A stretch of DNA of 64,000 bases from PWXP01 sp040772845 (GTDB taxonomy: Bacteria > Planctomycetota > Planctomycetia > Pirellulales > Thermoguttaceae), in contig JAXGXG010000001.1 of assembly GCA_040772845.1 (NCBI GenBank), positions 7,192,001 through 7,256,000 of the forward strand, in the 5' to 3' direction. Both the position numbers and the translations under genes were made by a program. Of the stretch, positions 8,290 to 17,939 are shown piece after piece. Every line of letters begins with the position of its first letter. Position 1 is the first letter of the stretch. The notes beneath the pieces were generated by a model. The model worked only from the letters and a program-made list of their open reading frames with translations. It made no database searches and was not told where the DNA came from.

Positions 8290-9450
8290 ATGTGCTTGGT
8301 CGGTGTCAAATTGCCGCGAATCGAAAGAAGGGGCGCCGGACCTGCGCGACTCCTCCAATCGCTGCTATTCTGCACCGCGTGTTTCGCCCTGATTGCGGCG
8401 TTCCGGCCGGCTTCGGCCGCAGGGGCCGCTCTGGTCGTGATGAACCGAACGGACGTCGATGTCCCACTGCTGTTGACTGACGTCGATCGGGTCGAGCGAC
8501 GGTTTACCCTCGCTCCCGGTCAGCTTATGCCCATTGCCGTAACCGGCCGGGTTGCGGTGAGCTTCGTATCGCAAGACGAGACACGGCACTATGCGGTCGC
8601 GCCGAACCGCGCGTATTCCTTGCTCAATCGCAATGGCCGGCTGGACATGGCCATGGCGCCTCTGGTCGATGGCGCCCAAGCGGAACCGACAACGCCGGAA
8701 GAGGGCCGATTACTGCCGTCGCCCGAGCCTCTCGTCGTGCCTGTCAAGCTCCTGGTCGATGACGACGAGCCGGCGGTACGGGCCCTTTGGGAGCCGCGGC
8801 TGCGCAAGCGGGTTTCCGAAGCATCCGAAATCCTGCAGCATCATTGCGGCGCGCAGTTGAAGGTCGTTGCAGTGGAAACGTGGCATTCGGACAACGCCAT
8901 CCATGAATTCGGACAGTCGCTTGCGGAGTTCGAACGGAACGTTGACCCTTCGCCCGGAAAGATCGCAATCGGCTTTACCAGTCAGTACCACTTGATTCCC
9001 AAGCGTCATACACCGCTAGGTGGCACGCGGGGGCCGCTTTACCCATGGATTCTCATCCGGGAATGGTCGCAGCACGTAACCTCCTCTGAGCGGCTTGAGG
9101 TCTTGGTGCATGAATTGGGGCACGTCTTCGGCGCCGCCCATAGCGCGAGGTCCGATTCCGTCATGCGGCCCGAGTTGGGTGACCACCAATCACATGCACG
9201 GTCGTTCCGAATCGGATTCGATCCCTTGAATACGTTGGCCATGTATTTGCTGGTCGACGAACTACGGCGCGGTCCGCTCCACGGGTATGCCGACTTTCGG
9301 CCCCAAACGCGAACGGCGCTCCAACAAATCTACGCGACGTTGGCACAGTCGTTGCCAGACGATCCGGCAGCGCCCAAATACTTCGAACTGATGGCGCAGG
9401 ATCGGCCGGACGAGTCGAAACGGCCGCCGACGGAACAACCTGCACCGTAG
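8290..9450 (+). CDS. Secreted matrixin-like zinc metalloprotease
   Basis: A 386-residue protein with an N-terminal signal or membrane segment (LLQSLLFCTACFALIAAF) and the metzincin zinc site HELGHVFGAAH at residues 274-284, in which three His bind zinc and Glu is the general base. SDSVM just after it is a plausible Met-turn. The 200 residues between signal and catalytic domain have no family I recognise. Peptidases of this type act on extracellular protein; the substrate is unknown. The gene starts 6 bases after the helix-hairpin-helix gene, so the two are probably transcribed together, although their functions are not obviously linked. Confidence 0.82.
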   Translation: MCLVGVKLPRIERRGAGPARLLQSLLFCTACFALIAAFRPASAAGAALVVMNRTDVDVPLLLTDVDRVERRFTLAPGQLMPIAVTGRVAVSFVSQDETRHYAVAPNRAYSLLNRNGRLDMAMAPLVDGAQAEPTTPEEGRLLPSPEPLVVPVKLLVDDDEPAVRALWEPRLRKRVSEASEILQHHCGAQLKVVAVETWHSDNAIHEFGQSLAEFERNVDPSPGKIAIGFTSQYHLIPKRHTPLGGTRGPLYPWILIREWSQHVTSSERLEVLVHELGHVFGAAHSARSDSVMRPELGDHQSHARSFRIGFDPLNTLAMYLLVDELRRGPLHGYADFRPQTRTALQQIYATLAQSLPDDPAAPKYFELMAQDRPDESKRPPTEQPAP

Positions 9451-9513
9451 CGGTCTGGACCGCACGTTGGCGTTCACCGCTTGTGTGGAAGAACGAGGCT
9501 GCCAGGCCGGGCG

Positions 9514-10518
9514 CTACAGCCTCTCTTCGACGGGGCCGAAGTGCTCCCCCCAATCGGCAGCCATCTTCTTGCCTTGCTCTAGCAGTCCGACAAGCTCTTC
9601 GTCGGCCAGCGGCTGAAACGCCCTGGCCATTGCCGCGTTGTGCCGAATCTCCTTGACCGTCGCTGCCCCGATATTGGCGGTCGTGACACCGGGAAGACTC
9701 AGCGCATACCGGAATGCCGAGGCGATCGTGTCGTCGGGCATGGCCGCCGGCGCGAGTTTCTTGTAGTTCATGCCGGTCACGCCGCCAAAGACCTTCATGG
9801 CAACCACCCCCACCTGGTGCTCGCGCGCCAGGGGCAATACGCGTTGCTCGAAGTTGTAGGTATGGCGATCGACGAAATTCAGCGCGACCAGCGCAACGTC
9901 GACCTCGCCAGTTTCAAAGAACTGTTGGCAACGGCCGGGAAGATTGTGGCTGGATACACCCAGAAATCGACATTTGCCTGCTTTCTTTTGTCTCACTAGC
10001 CAGGTGAACACACCATCGGGGTCCATGGCCCCTTCGATATTCAGATTCCCAAGGCCGTGGTAATACAGCAGATCGATGCAGTCGGTCTTCAGCATGCGAA
10101 ACGATTTGGCCAGCGAGGCTTCCGCCTCAGCAATGGAATTGGCGAAGACCTTCGTCGAAAGGAAGACGTCGTCTCGTCGTTTGCCAAGGGCGAGCCCGAC
10201 CCCCTCCTGAGAGTTCTGGTATCGTTCTGAGGTGTCGACGGCCCCCACCCCTTCGTCGATTGCGACGTTTACCAGCTTCGCAATCTTTGTGGGCGACAGA
10301 CTCCCGCACGCTGCGGTGCCCAGAGTAAAGGTCGTAACCGGCACGCCCGTTCGGCCGAGAACTCGACGCGGCATCGGACTGGTATCGTCCGGGGCATCCA
10401 CCTGCGTGGAATCAGCCGGCGTTGGCGATGGAGATCCAAAGATGGCGGCCCCGGTGACGAGGCCGGTGCGGCGCATGAACGTCCGCCGCGAAACCGAAGA
10501 TGGATCGGATATCGACAC
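9514..10518 (-). CDS. Tat-exported aldo/keto reductase
   Basis: An NADPH-dependent aldo/keto reductase of 334 residues. The Tat signal SRRTFMRRTGLVTGAA opens the protein. The barrel carries the catalytic tetrad: Asp and Tyr in VDTSERYQNSQ, Lys in FLSTKVF, and His in LLYYHGL. RRVLGRTGVPVTTFTLGTA is the usual first beta strand region. I start it at GTG 10518, which has AGGAGG about 9 bases upstream; the longer open frame to 10593 has no such site. The substrate is unknown. It is divergent from the DUF3592 gene. Confidence 0.88.
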   Translation of the reverse strand: MSISDPSSVSRRTFMRRTGLVTGAAIFGSPSPTPADSTQVDAPDDTSPMPRRVLGRTGVPVTTFTLGTAACGSLSPTKIAKLVNVAIDEGVGAVDTSERYQNSQEGVGLALGKRRDDVFLSTKVFANSIAEAEASLAKSFRMLKTDCIDLLYYHGLGNLNIEGAMDPDGVFTWLVRQKKAGKCRFLGVSSHNLPGRCQQFFETGEVDVALVALNFVDRHTYNFEQRVLPLAREHQVGVVAMKVFGGVTGMNYKKLAPAAMPDDTIASAFRYALSLPGVTTANIGAATVKEIRHNAAMARAFQPLADEELVGLLEQGKKMAADWGEHFGPVEERL

Positions 10519-10818
10519 GATACGAACCTCCTGGTGATGTGAACACGGGTTCGAGACTCCCCCAATTATTGCCGTCTCATGCCCGGCGGGCAAGTCTCGG
10601 CGTTTCTCGGGCAGAAATGCGGTAACCGTTCACAGGGGACTGTCTCCCTCGCATGCAGTGGGGAGAACGGCTTGCGCCGCCGACCCGTGAACGTCCACGA
10701 AACACGGGGGCATGGGACTCTTGCACAAGGTCCGTGTCTTTAGGAAAATCGATGGTTCTGAATGCTTCGCTTGAGGTTCACCGCAGTCTTTCGCGGATCC
10801 CGCACGAGGAATAGACGC
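10519..10818. other. Divergent intergenic region
   Basis: 300 bases between the aldo/keto reductase (minus) and the DUF3592 gene (plus). It carries the AGGAGG site of the reductase at about 10528-10533 (minus strand) and a GAGGA site upstream of ATG 10819. I could not pick a convincing promoter or any gene. Confidence 0.35.
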
Positions 10819-12573
10819 ATGCGTTTCACGTTCGGCAGTCGACGCACCAGCAGCCAGGACCTTTCCAAACCGACGTCCGTGCTCGGTAAGATCGGTATCT
10901 CGTTGTTCTTTTTCGTCTTCTTCGCCATGGGAGCAGGCTTCTGCATTTTACTGGCGGCAGAGTCTTTCGAGAATTTGTCCACCTACTCCTGGAACGCGAC
11001 CGAAGCGACTATTTCTCAGAGCCAGGCCGATCGCGATAAGGATGGCGATTACTCCCTGATTATTCGTTACCATTACACGGTTAACAATCGCCCCTACACG
11101 TCCGTGAGCTATAACGATCCGGACGGGGACGCCTACGTCAGCGATGATTTCACCAAACTTGCACGTCTTGCGGCCAAGTATCCTGCCGGCTCGCCCTGCA
11201 CGGCCTATGTCGATCCGTCCGACCCTGCTCGGGCAATTCTTGCCCACCCGACACTCTGGGTCGGACTGGTCGTGTTCTTTCCACTCATCTTTGTCGCGAT
11301 CGGCGCCGGAGGCATCTACTATACCTGGTTCGGAAAGAGTGGCGATAGAAAGTCCATTGCCGCGCGTGGCAGGTCGAAACGCCCGAATGCGAAACTGATT
11401 CTGCGCGGCATGGGAACCATCTTCACGCTGGTTGGAGTGTGCTTTGGGTACTTCTTCTTCGTTAAGCCAATCCTGCACATTCAGAGTGCGAAATCGTGGG
11501 TCTCGGCGCCGGGCACTGTCCTCGCCAGTCGCGTTGTATCCCACGACAGTGACGACGGCACAACCTACAGCGTCGACATCTTCTATGAGTACGAGTCCAA
11601 TGGTCAGACCTTCCGCAGCAACCGTTACCATTTCACAACAGGTTCGTCTTCCGGCTATGGCGGCAAAAAGGCGATTGTCAACGCACACCCACCGGGAAAG
11701 GCCATTACGGTATACGTCGACCCATCCGATCCGTTCGAGGCAGTTGTCGACCGGGGTTACCCGACCGACCTGTGGTTCGGCCTCATTCCGCTTGTGTTCT
11801 TCATTGCCGGAATCGCCATGCTTACAGGCAGCTTCCTGGTCGGGAGGAAGCGAGGGCGACCGGCCGGAATGCCCTGGTTGCCTGCCGCTTCCGTCAAGCA
11901 GGAAGAGGACCAACTGCTGTCCGGCCCTCTTTCAGCCGCACACGGTCGCGTACGGCTCAAGGCGTCGGCTTCTCCACTCGGCAAGCTGATTGGGATCATT
12001 GTCATGGCCGTATTCTGGAACGGTATTACGAGCATCTTCGTAACGATCGCCGTCAATAGTCATTTGAAGGGAGATCCCGAGTGGTTTCTCACCTTCTTCA
12101 TCATTCCGTTCGTCCTGATCGGCATCGGTTGCATCGGCGCGGTTGTCTACCAGTGCCTCGCACTGCTCAATCCGTCCCCCGTAATCGAAAGCAATACGGC
12201 AAGCCCTTCACTCGGCGACACCCTGATGATCGATTGGCGACTGCAGGGGCGAGCCGGTCGTATATCGACGCTTACGATATCATTGGTCGGTCAGGAGCAC
12301 GCTACGTACCGCCGCGGCACCGATACGGTCACAGACAAACACATATTCTACGATGAGAAGCTCCTGGAAACCTCGGACCTGGCGGCGATCGTTGCCGGTG
12401 GTCACTTGGAAGCCATGATCCCCGCTGACGTTATGCATTCTTTCGAGTCCGACAACAACAAGATTGCCTGGTCGCTGAACGTCGTTGGCGACATCAAGCG
12501 ATGGCCTGACATGAAAGCCGACTTCTCGCTGGTTCTGCGTCCCATCGATCCGGAGACGATTCGCAATGTCTGA
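10819..12573 (+). CDS. Membrane protein with two DUF3592 domains
   Basis: A 584-residue integral membrane protein. Six hydrophobic segments can be seen in three pairs. Two extracytoplasmic loops between them are DUF3592 modules: each begins with a strand such as WNATEATISQSQ or APGTVLASRVVS, has a YHY or YEYESNGQTF strand, and ends in YVDPSDP followed by a hydrophobic residue run. The last 130 residues, after the final membrane segment, form a beta-rich domain (IDWRLQGRAGRISTLTISLVG and IAWSLNVVGDI) that resembles the small protein encoded next. ATG 10819 has GAGGA at the right distance; an earlier ATG at 10762 is in frame. Function unknown. The next gene overlaps its end by 8 bases. Confidence 0.8.
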   Translation: MRFTFGSRRTSSQDLSKPTSVLGKIGISLFFFVFFAMGAGFCILLAAESFENLSTYSWNATEATISQSQADRDKDGDYSLIIRYHYTVNNRPYTSVSYNDPDGDAYVSDDFTKLARLAAKYPAGSPCTAYVDPSDPARAILAHPTLWVGLVVFFPLIFVAIGAGGIYYTWFGKSGDRKSIAARGRSKRPNAKLILRGMGTIFTLVGVCFGYFFFVKPILHIQSAKSWVSAPGTVLASRVVSHDSDDGTTYSVDIFYEYESNGQTFRSNRYHFTTGSSSGYGGKKAIVNAHPPGKAITVYVDPSDPFEAVVDRGYPTDLWFGLIPLVFFIAGIAMLTGSFLVGRKRGRPAGMPWLPAASVKQEEDQLLSGPLSAAHGRVRLKASASPLGKLIGIIVMAVFWNGITSIFVTIAVNSHLKGDPEWFLTFFIIPFVLIGIGCIGAVVYQCLALLNPSPVIESNTASPSLGDTLMIDWRLQGRAGRISTLTISLVGQEHATYRRGTDTVTDKHIFYDEKLLETSDLAAIVAGGHLEAMIPADVMHSFESDNNKIAWSLNVVGDIKRWPDMKADFSLVLRPIDPETIRNV

Positions 12574-12943
12574 CACCTGCCTGAAACTCGAACTGCTGGA
12601 TGACCGGACCGCGTATCGTCCCGGGGAGACCATCGATGGCATTGCGTCGTGGGAATTGCCGAAACCGCCTCAGCACATTGAGGTGTGTCTTTGCTGGCAT
12701 ACGGAGGGGCGTGCGACGGAAGATGCGGCCCTGGTCAAGACGGTTGGCTTTGACGATCCGGCGCCCGTAGACGCCCAGCCATTCCAGTTCACCGTGCCTA
12801 TCGGCCCCTACAGCTACGATGGACGTCTGATCGCCATTCGATGGGCAATTGAACTGAATGCGAAAGGCATCAAGGACATTGCTCGTATCGATGTGACGAT
12901 CTCGCCGACCCGGGAGCCGTTCGTTCTGCCGGCAACCGAATGA
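12566..12943 (+). CDS. Small beta-sandwich protein, arrestin-like fold suspected
   Basis: A 125-residue soluble protein with no signal peptide. LKLELLDDRTAYRPGETIDG followed by alternating strands and FTVPIGPYSYDGRLIAIRWAIEL is the pattern of an arrestin/Vps26-type beta sandwich half (a polar first strand, a YRPGE turn, and a late IRW strand). Its layout resembles the C-terminal domain of the membrane protein encoded just upstream. Start and upstream stop overlap by 8 bases and the ATPase gene follows 7 bases later, so the three proteins probably act together. The fold is inferred by eye and the function is unknown. Confidence 0.6.
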   Translation: MSDTCLKLELLDDRTAYRPGETIDGIASWELPKPPQHIEVCLCWHTEGRATEDAALVKTVGFDDPAPVDAQPFQFTVPIGPYSYDGRLIAIRWAIELNAKGIKDIARIDVTISPTREPFVLPATE

Positions 12944-12950
12944 GGGCCCC

Positions 12951-13559
12951 GTGACCGAAATCTCGGCATCCCACAATCCGCTCCGCACGCGCCGCCTCGA
13001 GCAGTTGGCATTTCGTTTGCCCACTACCGGTGTGCCGTTCGATTGGGAGCCGTTGTTGGAGCGACTTTTCTCCGCCGCCGTTCGAGGTCGCGGCGCGGTG
13101 GTCGGCCCGCATGGCAGCGGCAAGACGACATTTCTTGTCGAACTCAAACGGCGGCTGGAAGACCGGAATCGTGAAGTCGTCCTGCTCTACGCCAATCGTG
13201 ACGACGGTTCCAGGATTCCGCGCCGGTGGCTTGCAGTTCTTCGCAATACGCCTGACGACGCGCTCGTCATTGCCGACGGCTACGATGTGCTCAACCCGTT
13301 TGCGCGTTGGCGTCTCCGCCGGTTGCTGCGGCCGCGTGGCGCTTTGATCGTGACCGCGCACGGCCGCTGTGCGCTTCCGACCGTGCTGCAGACCGCAACC
13401 TCGCCTCACCTGCTCGCCGCCCTGGTCAACGACCTGTTCGATAATTCGGGCGCCATGCCTCGCCCAAGCGATGAGACATTGCAGCACCTGTACGAAACGT
13501 GTCGAGGAAACCTCCGGGAGGTCTTCCGGCGTCTGTACCGGAATGCCTCTACGCCCTGA
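12951..13559 (+). CDS. Small P-loop ATPase
   Basis: A 202-residue nucleotide-binding protein. Walker A is GPHGSGKTT and the likely Walker B is ALVIADGYDVL, ending in Asp. There is no ABC signature and no membrane segment. LRPRGALIVTAH after Walker B resembles a sensor strand. It starts at GTG 12951, 7 bases after the stop of the arrestin-like gene, and closes the three-gene unit. It is most simply an energy-coupling or clamp partner of the DUF3592 membrane protein, but that is inference from position. Confidence 0.7.
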   Translation: MTEISASHNPLRTRRLEQLAFRLPTTGVPFDWEPLLERLFSAAVRGRGAVVGPHGSGKTTFLVELKRRLEDRNREVVLLYANRDDGSRIPRRWLAVLRNTPDDALVIADGYDVLNPFARWRLRRLLRPRGALIVTAHGRCALPTVLQTATSPHLLAALVNDLFDNSGAMPRPSDETLQHLYETCRGNLREVFRRLYRNASTP

Positions 13560-13828
13560 CTCCTTATTGAATTGGCTCTGTCCTGGCTCCACCGGTATCC
13601 GCCGTTGCGGCGAGCTCGATCACGCGGCCCGTTTTTCCCGGCAGTGTGGTACAAAACGACCGAAATTTGCACGCTTCGCCAATAGCTTTCCTTTCGGACG
13701 CCGGAACTGCTTGCCCGCCCATGCGTAACCGCGCATACTCGGACTGAGGTGGAGGCAACTGTACGAAAACGTCGTCTGGAGTAGACGTGCCTGGACACTT
13801 GGCGAACCGCGCTGCGGAAAGACTGACT

Positions 13829-15451
13829 ATGTCGCACCGAATCACCCGACGTTCCGTTCTCTGTGGGGGGCTGGCTCTCCCCGTTGCCGCGATCGTCGCC
13901 CGAACAGGTGTGGCTTCGCCTGCCAGCGCAGTCGGGGCATCGTCCGTCAACGCGCCTTTTAAGCTGCCCGGCTACAGCGAACCTGCATTTCCTGACCGAA
14001 CCTTCTCCATCACCGACTTCGGCGCGAGAGACGGCGGGAAGATCAAGAACACCGATGCAATCGCGGATGCCATTGCTGCTTGTGTCGCGGCCGGTGGCGG
14101 CCGTGTCCTCATTCCGGCAGGCGTGTGGCTGAGCGGACCCATACATCTGCGAAGTAATGTCAATCTTCATATGGCGGATGGGGCCGAGTTGCGATTCAGC
14201 GACAAGTTCGCTGACTATCTGCCCGTCGTCTACATGCAGCGGGGCGGCGTGCGATGCTACAATTACTCGCCGCTAATCTATGCGCGTGACTGTACGAACA
14301 TCGCCGTGACTGGCGCCGGGACGCTCAACGGACAGGGACAAGCCTGGTGGCCGTGGAAGAATCGGCAACCGGGTATGACACGGCTGTTTCAGATGGGGGC
14401 CGACCAGGCGCCGGTGGAGCAACGTGTCTTCGGCGCCGAAGCCGATGGTGTGCGCCCGTGTTTCATTCAGCCGATCGACTGCACGAACGTCTTGTTCGAA
14501 GGGTTCACTGTGGTGAACGGCCCTTCCTGGAACATCCACCCTGTCACCTGCGAAAACGTCACGGTGCGAGGCGTACGCATAACAACGCTTGGCCCGAACA
14601 ACGACGGGATCGATCCCGACGGTTGCCGCAACGTGGTGATTGAAGACTGCTTTCTCGATACGGGCGACGACTGTATCTGCCTGAAGGCAGGGCGGAACGA
14701 GGACGGCTGGGCGGTCGGCAAGCCGTGTGAGAACGTGATCGTACGCCGCTGCCGCACCAAACGAGGGCACGGCGGCATCGTGCTCGGCAGCGAGATGTCG
14801 GCCGGGATTCGCAACGTACTCGTCCATGATTGTCAGTTCGAGGGCACGGCGCGCGGCATCCGGCTGAAGTCGCGGCCGGGGCGAGGCGGGGCCTTGGAAA
14901 ACCTGTGGTTTCGGGATATCGTAATGGACGGGGTTGGCTCGGCCATTCACATGACGCTCCGTTACGCCGGCGACGGCAGTGACCGCGATCGTTTGCCCAT
15001 GTTCCGGAATATCCACATTTCCAACGTTTCGTGCAAGAAGGCGCGGGTGGCGGTCGAAATGTTCGGGCTTCCAGACGCCGATGCTATTTCGGACGTGACC
15101 ATGGAGGATGTCGCAATTCGCTGCCAAACCGGGCTGCGCGCCGAGTATGTCCGAAACGTGTGTCTGACGCGACTGAAGCTGGAAGCAGACCAGTCGCCGA
15201 CAATGCGACTGCTCAACTGCCGCGACGTCACGGTTGAACAGTCGCGCTGTGCCGAGGGAACCGAGGTCTTCGTGCAGGTAAACGGCGCCGATTCAACGGC
15301 AATCCGCGTGTACGGGGGCCGTCAGTCCGGCGCCGCTCGCGGTGTGATGCTGGGTAAGGACGTATTGCCGGATGCCGTCACAACGGACCCTGAGGTCCAG
15401 CCTGCCCCTCCAACGAAAACAACCGGATATCCAATCAGAAAGGAACAGTAG
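13829..15451 (+). CDS. Tat-exported polygalacturonase-like GH28 hydrolase
   Basis: A 540-residue GH28 right-handed beta-helix hydrolase, expected to cut alpha-galacturonosyl links in pectin. The Tat signal ITRRSVLCGGLALPVAAIVA is followed by FSITDFGARDGGKIKNTDAI, the family N-cap. Catalytic region: NNDGIDPD near residues 257-262, GDD at 279-281, RGHGGIVLGSEM with His about 314, and RLKSRPGRGG for substrate carboxylate binding. All elements of a working GH28 site are present. ATG 13829 is taken because it opens the Tat signal; an upstream ATG at 13787 is in frame. The SDR gene starts 2 bases after the stop. Confidence 0.92.
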   Translation: MSHRITRRSVLCGGLALPVAAIVARTGVASPASAVGASSVNAPFKLPGYSEPAFPDRTFSITDFGARDGGKIKNTDAIADAIAACVAAGGGRVLIPAGVWLSGPIHLRSNVNLHMADGAELRFSDKFADYLPVVYMQRGGVRCYNYSPLIYARDCTNIAVTGAGTLNGQGQAWWPWKNRQPGMTRLFQMGADQAPVEQRVFGAEADGVRPCFIQPIDCTNVLFEGFTVVNGPSWNIHPVTCENVTVRGVRITTLGPNNDGIDPDGCRNVVIEDCFLDTGDDCICLKAGRNEDGWAVGKPCENVIVRRCRTKRGHGGIVLGSEMSAGIRNVLVHDCQFEGTARGIRLKSRPGRGGALENLWFRDIVMDGVGSAIHMTLRYAGDGSDRDRLPMFRNIHISNVSCKKARVAVEMFGLPDADAISDVTMEDVAIRCQTGLRAEYVRNVCLTRLKLEADQSPTMRLLNCRDVTVEQSRCAEGTEVFVQVNGADSTAIRVYGGRQSGAARGVMLGKDVLPDAVTTDPEVQPAPPTKTTGYPIRKEQ

Positions 15452-15453
15452 CG

Positions 15454-16161
15454 ATGCTTCAAGACAGGACGGTCTTCATCACAGGCGCTGGAAGCGGAAT
15501 TGGAAAGGCCACGGCGAAACGGCTCGTGGAGCTCGGCGCCAATGTATTCAGCCTGGAATACTCGGCCGATAATATGGCAGCTACGCAGAAGGAACTGGGC
15601 GCCGAACGACTCCGTTTCTTCGAAGGCGACGTACGCAACGCGGCGCACGTGCAGGCGGCTTTCACGGCGTGCGATGAGGCGTTTGGCCCGGTTGATGTTC
15701 TGGTGAACAACGCGGGCGTCGGCATCCCGACGCCGGACCTTGCAGAGGCCGATCTGGCCTTGTTCGAACGCCAGTTCGATGTGAATGCCAAGGGCGTGTT
15801 TCTGTGCATGCAGGAGGCGCTTAAGCGTATGCGGCCACGGAAATCGGGGCACATTGTGACGCTCATTTCAATGGCAGGCCAGCGGACCAATCCCGGCGCG
15901 CCGCTGTACTGCGCGTCGAAGTTCGCCGCGCGAGGCCTCAGCAGCGGGCTGGCCGATCAGGTGCTCAAGGAAGGCATCAAGGTGACCGACGTCAACCCGG
16001 GACCGGTCGACAGCAACTACTGGGGTGATCGGCAGGTACCGCGCGAAAAGTTCCTCAAACCTGACGACGTCGCCGGAATTATCACCTATATCCTCGAGCT
16101 CCCCGAGCACGTTGTTGTGCGCGAGATCAATTTCGACAATATCCATTGGCTTGCGAAGTGA
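15454..16161 (+). CDS. Short-chain dehydrogenase/reductase
   Basis: A 235-residue classical SDR. It has TGAGSGIGKA for NAD(P) binding, NNAG, and YCASK with catalytic Tyr and Lys (the preceding strand ending in ISMAG contributes Ser). There is no signal peptide, so it is cytoplasmic. An AAGGAA site precedes ATG 15454. Sitting 2 bases after the GH28 gene and before GH39, it probably reduces or oxidises a sugar acid or keto sugar released by the locus; the substrate is inferred from context only. Confidence 0.88.
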   Translation: MLQDRTVFITGAGSGIGKATAKRLVELGANVFSLEYSADNMAATQKELGAERLRFFEGDVRNAAHVQAAFTACDEAFGPVDVLVNNAGVGIPTPDLAEADLALFERQFDVNAKGVFLCMQEALKRMRPRKSGHIVTLISMAGQRTNPGAPLYCASKFAARGLSSGLADQVLKEGIKVTDVNPGPVDSNYWGDRQVPREKFLKPDDVAGIITYILELPEHVVVREINFDNIHWLAK

Positions 16162-16218
16162 CGCAGGCGGTGCAACCTCTGGAATAGCCCCGATTCCCTG
16201 GAAATGGAAAGGCATGTC

Positions 16219-17877
16219 ATGACCGAGCGACGATGTGTTCTGGCTGCAGGAATGCTTATAGTGTCAGGCTTGCTGGTCCACCGAGCCGATGCGGATCCGA
16301 CAGCCGCCGCAGATGTGCGAGCAACCGTTGCGGTCGATGCTCGGGAGGTGCTGGCCGTGAACGACCAGTTTTGGGCGAACGTCGTATTTCATCCCACCGA
16401 GTTCCTGTCGACCGACTGGGGCGAGGAGCACATTGCCTTACTGCGTAATTCCGGTATGGCCTTGAAGTATGTGCGCATCTACAACCAGCCGGAGGATGCC
16501 GCTTACCTGCGTGACGATGGCACGGTGGGGTACCGCTGGGATCATTTCGATCGCCGCGCCGACTTGCTGTTGGCGCATGGGCTGAAACCTTCGGTGGCCT
16601 TCTTCTCATTGCCGGCTCAAATCGCTGCCGACGCATCTCAGTTGCGCCGGCGGCCCTTTCTGGACGGCAAGCCCATCTATATCGGCGCGCCGAAGGACTA
16701 CCGGCTTTGGCAAGACCTCTGTGCCGACTTCACCCGCCACGTCCTCGACAAATACGGCGAGGACGAGGTCGCTACCTGGCGATTCTACTGCTGGAATGAG
16801 CCTGATCTGCGTGGATTCAGCCGTTTCAAGCTGGAAGAGTATTGCCCGCTGTACGATCACTTCGCCGCCGGCGTTCGGTCGGTCAGTGCTCGGGTGCCCA
16901 TCGGAGGGCCGTCGCTTTCGAGTGGGAATATCTACAAGAACCCGCACCTGTTCCGCGATACGCTGGCGCACATCGCCCAGGGCAAGAACTCAGCCACTGG
17001 CGGAAAGGGCGCCCCGATCGATTTCATTACGGTGCATACCTACGGCGGGCACGGCGCCGCAGGTAGTAGTCGCAGCCCGTACCCCAGCGTTGACTACATG
17101 ATCGAGCAGCAGCTTCGTCTGGCGGCCATCCGCGATGAATTCCCCGAACTGCGAGGGGTACCGATCGTAGTTGCAGAATGGGGAGTCACGTCCAGCGGTG
17201 GTCGTGGGATGAAGCAACAAGCCATGGCCGAGGTGCGCAACTCTCAGTTTGCTCCTGCGTTCCTTTCCGCGGTCGTTGCCCGTCTGATCGATCTGAAGGT
17301 CAATAATGACGTTCGTATCGGCGATATGTACCTGTGTTTGTCCGGTTACGAGATCGCGAGGAAAACCGATTTCGAAGGCAAGCGTACCGCCTCGACCCGC
17401 AGCGGATTCGAGAAGCCACTCATCAACGGCTATCGCATGCTGGCAAAGCTCGGGCCCGAGTTCATTTCCAGTCACATCGAACCGGCCGAAGGTACGGTAT
17501 CGGTACTCGCCGCGCGGGACGGCACACGCCAGACGGCGGTCCTTATGACCCACTTCCGCAACGAGCATCCCGATAATGCCGGCCCTGCCGTTTCGGTGGA
17601 ACTGAACATCGACACGCAGTGGCCGAAAGGCGCCAACGCGGTGCTGCATCATTGGCGTCTGGATGAAACGCATAGTAATGCCTACACAGTTTACCGCGAA
17701 CTGGGCCGCCCGGAGCAACCCACCCCGGCACAGATCGCGGAGATCAAGTCACGAATGGCCTTGGAACTACTCGAAGACCCGCGAAGGATTCAGATCGACG
17801 GCCCCGTGCACGTCAAGCTGACTCTGCCGTGTAATGCCCTTTCGCTCGTGGAACTGGTTGCTGAGGGAAACAACTGA
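16219..17877 (+). CDS. Secreted GH39-type glycoside hydrolase
   Basis: A 552-residue clan GH-A hydrolase of the GH39 type, a family with beta-xylosidases and related enzymes. A signal peptide (CVLAAGMLIVSGLLVHRADA) exports it. The acid/base Glu lies in WNEPDL (about residue 194) and the nucleophile Glu in VVAEWG (about 320), each after a beta strand as expected; VHTYGGHG lies between. A C-terminal beta domain follows after about residue 400 (VSVLAARDGTRQTAVLM and later strands). ATG 16219 has GAAAGG upstream; ATG 16204 is an alternative. It lies between the SDR and GH115 genes on the same strand. Confidence 0.85.
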   Translation: MTERRCVLAAGMLIVSGLLVHRADADPTAAADVRATVAVDAREVLAVNDQFWANVVFHPTEFLSTDWGEEHIALLRNSGMALKYVRIYNQPEDAAYLRDDGTVGYRWDHFDRRADLLLAHGLKPSVAFFSLPAQIAADASQLRRRPFLDGKPIYIGAPKDYRLWQDLCADFTRHVLDKYGEDEVATWRFYCWNEPDLRGFSRFKLEEYCPLYDHFAAGVRSVSARVPIGGPSLSSGNIYKNPHLFRDTLAHIAQGKNSATGGKGAPIDFITVHTYGGHGAAGSSRSPYPSVDYMIEQQLRLAAIRDEFPELRGVPIVVAEWGVTSSGGRGMKQQAMAEVRNSQFAPAFLSAVVARLIDLKVNNDVRIGDMYLCLSGYEIARKTDFEGKRTASTRSGFEKPLINGYRMLAKLGPEFISSHIEPAEGTVSVLAARDGTRQTAVLMTHFRNEHPDNAGPAVSVELNIDTQWPKGANAVLHHWRLDETHSNAYTVYRELGRPEQPTPAQIAEIKSRMALELLEDPRRIQIDGPVHVKLTLPCNALSLVELVAEGNN

Positions 17878-17939
17878 CACAAGTCGTACGTTACATCACC
17901 TTAACGAACAATCCAGGTCTTTTTCAACAGGAAGCCGTA

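Noticed and set aside
13564..13950. Possible small minus-strand gene before GH28
   Set aside because: No ribosome site, no family features, and it overlaps the GH28 start region.
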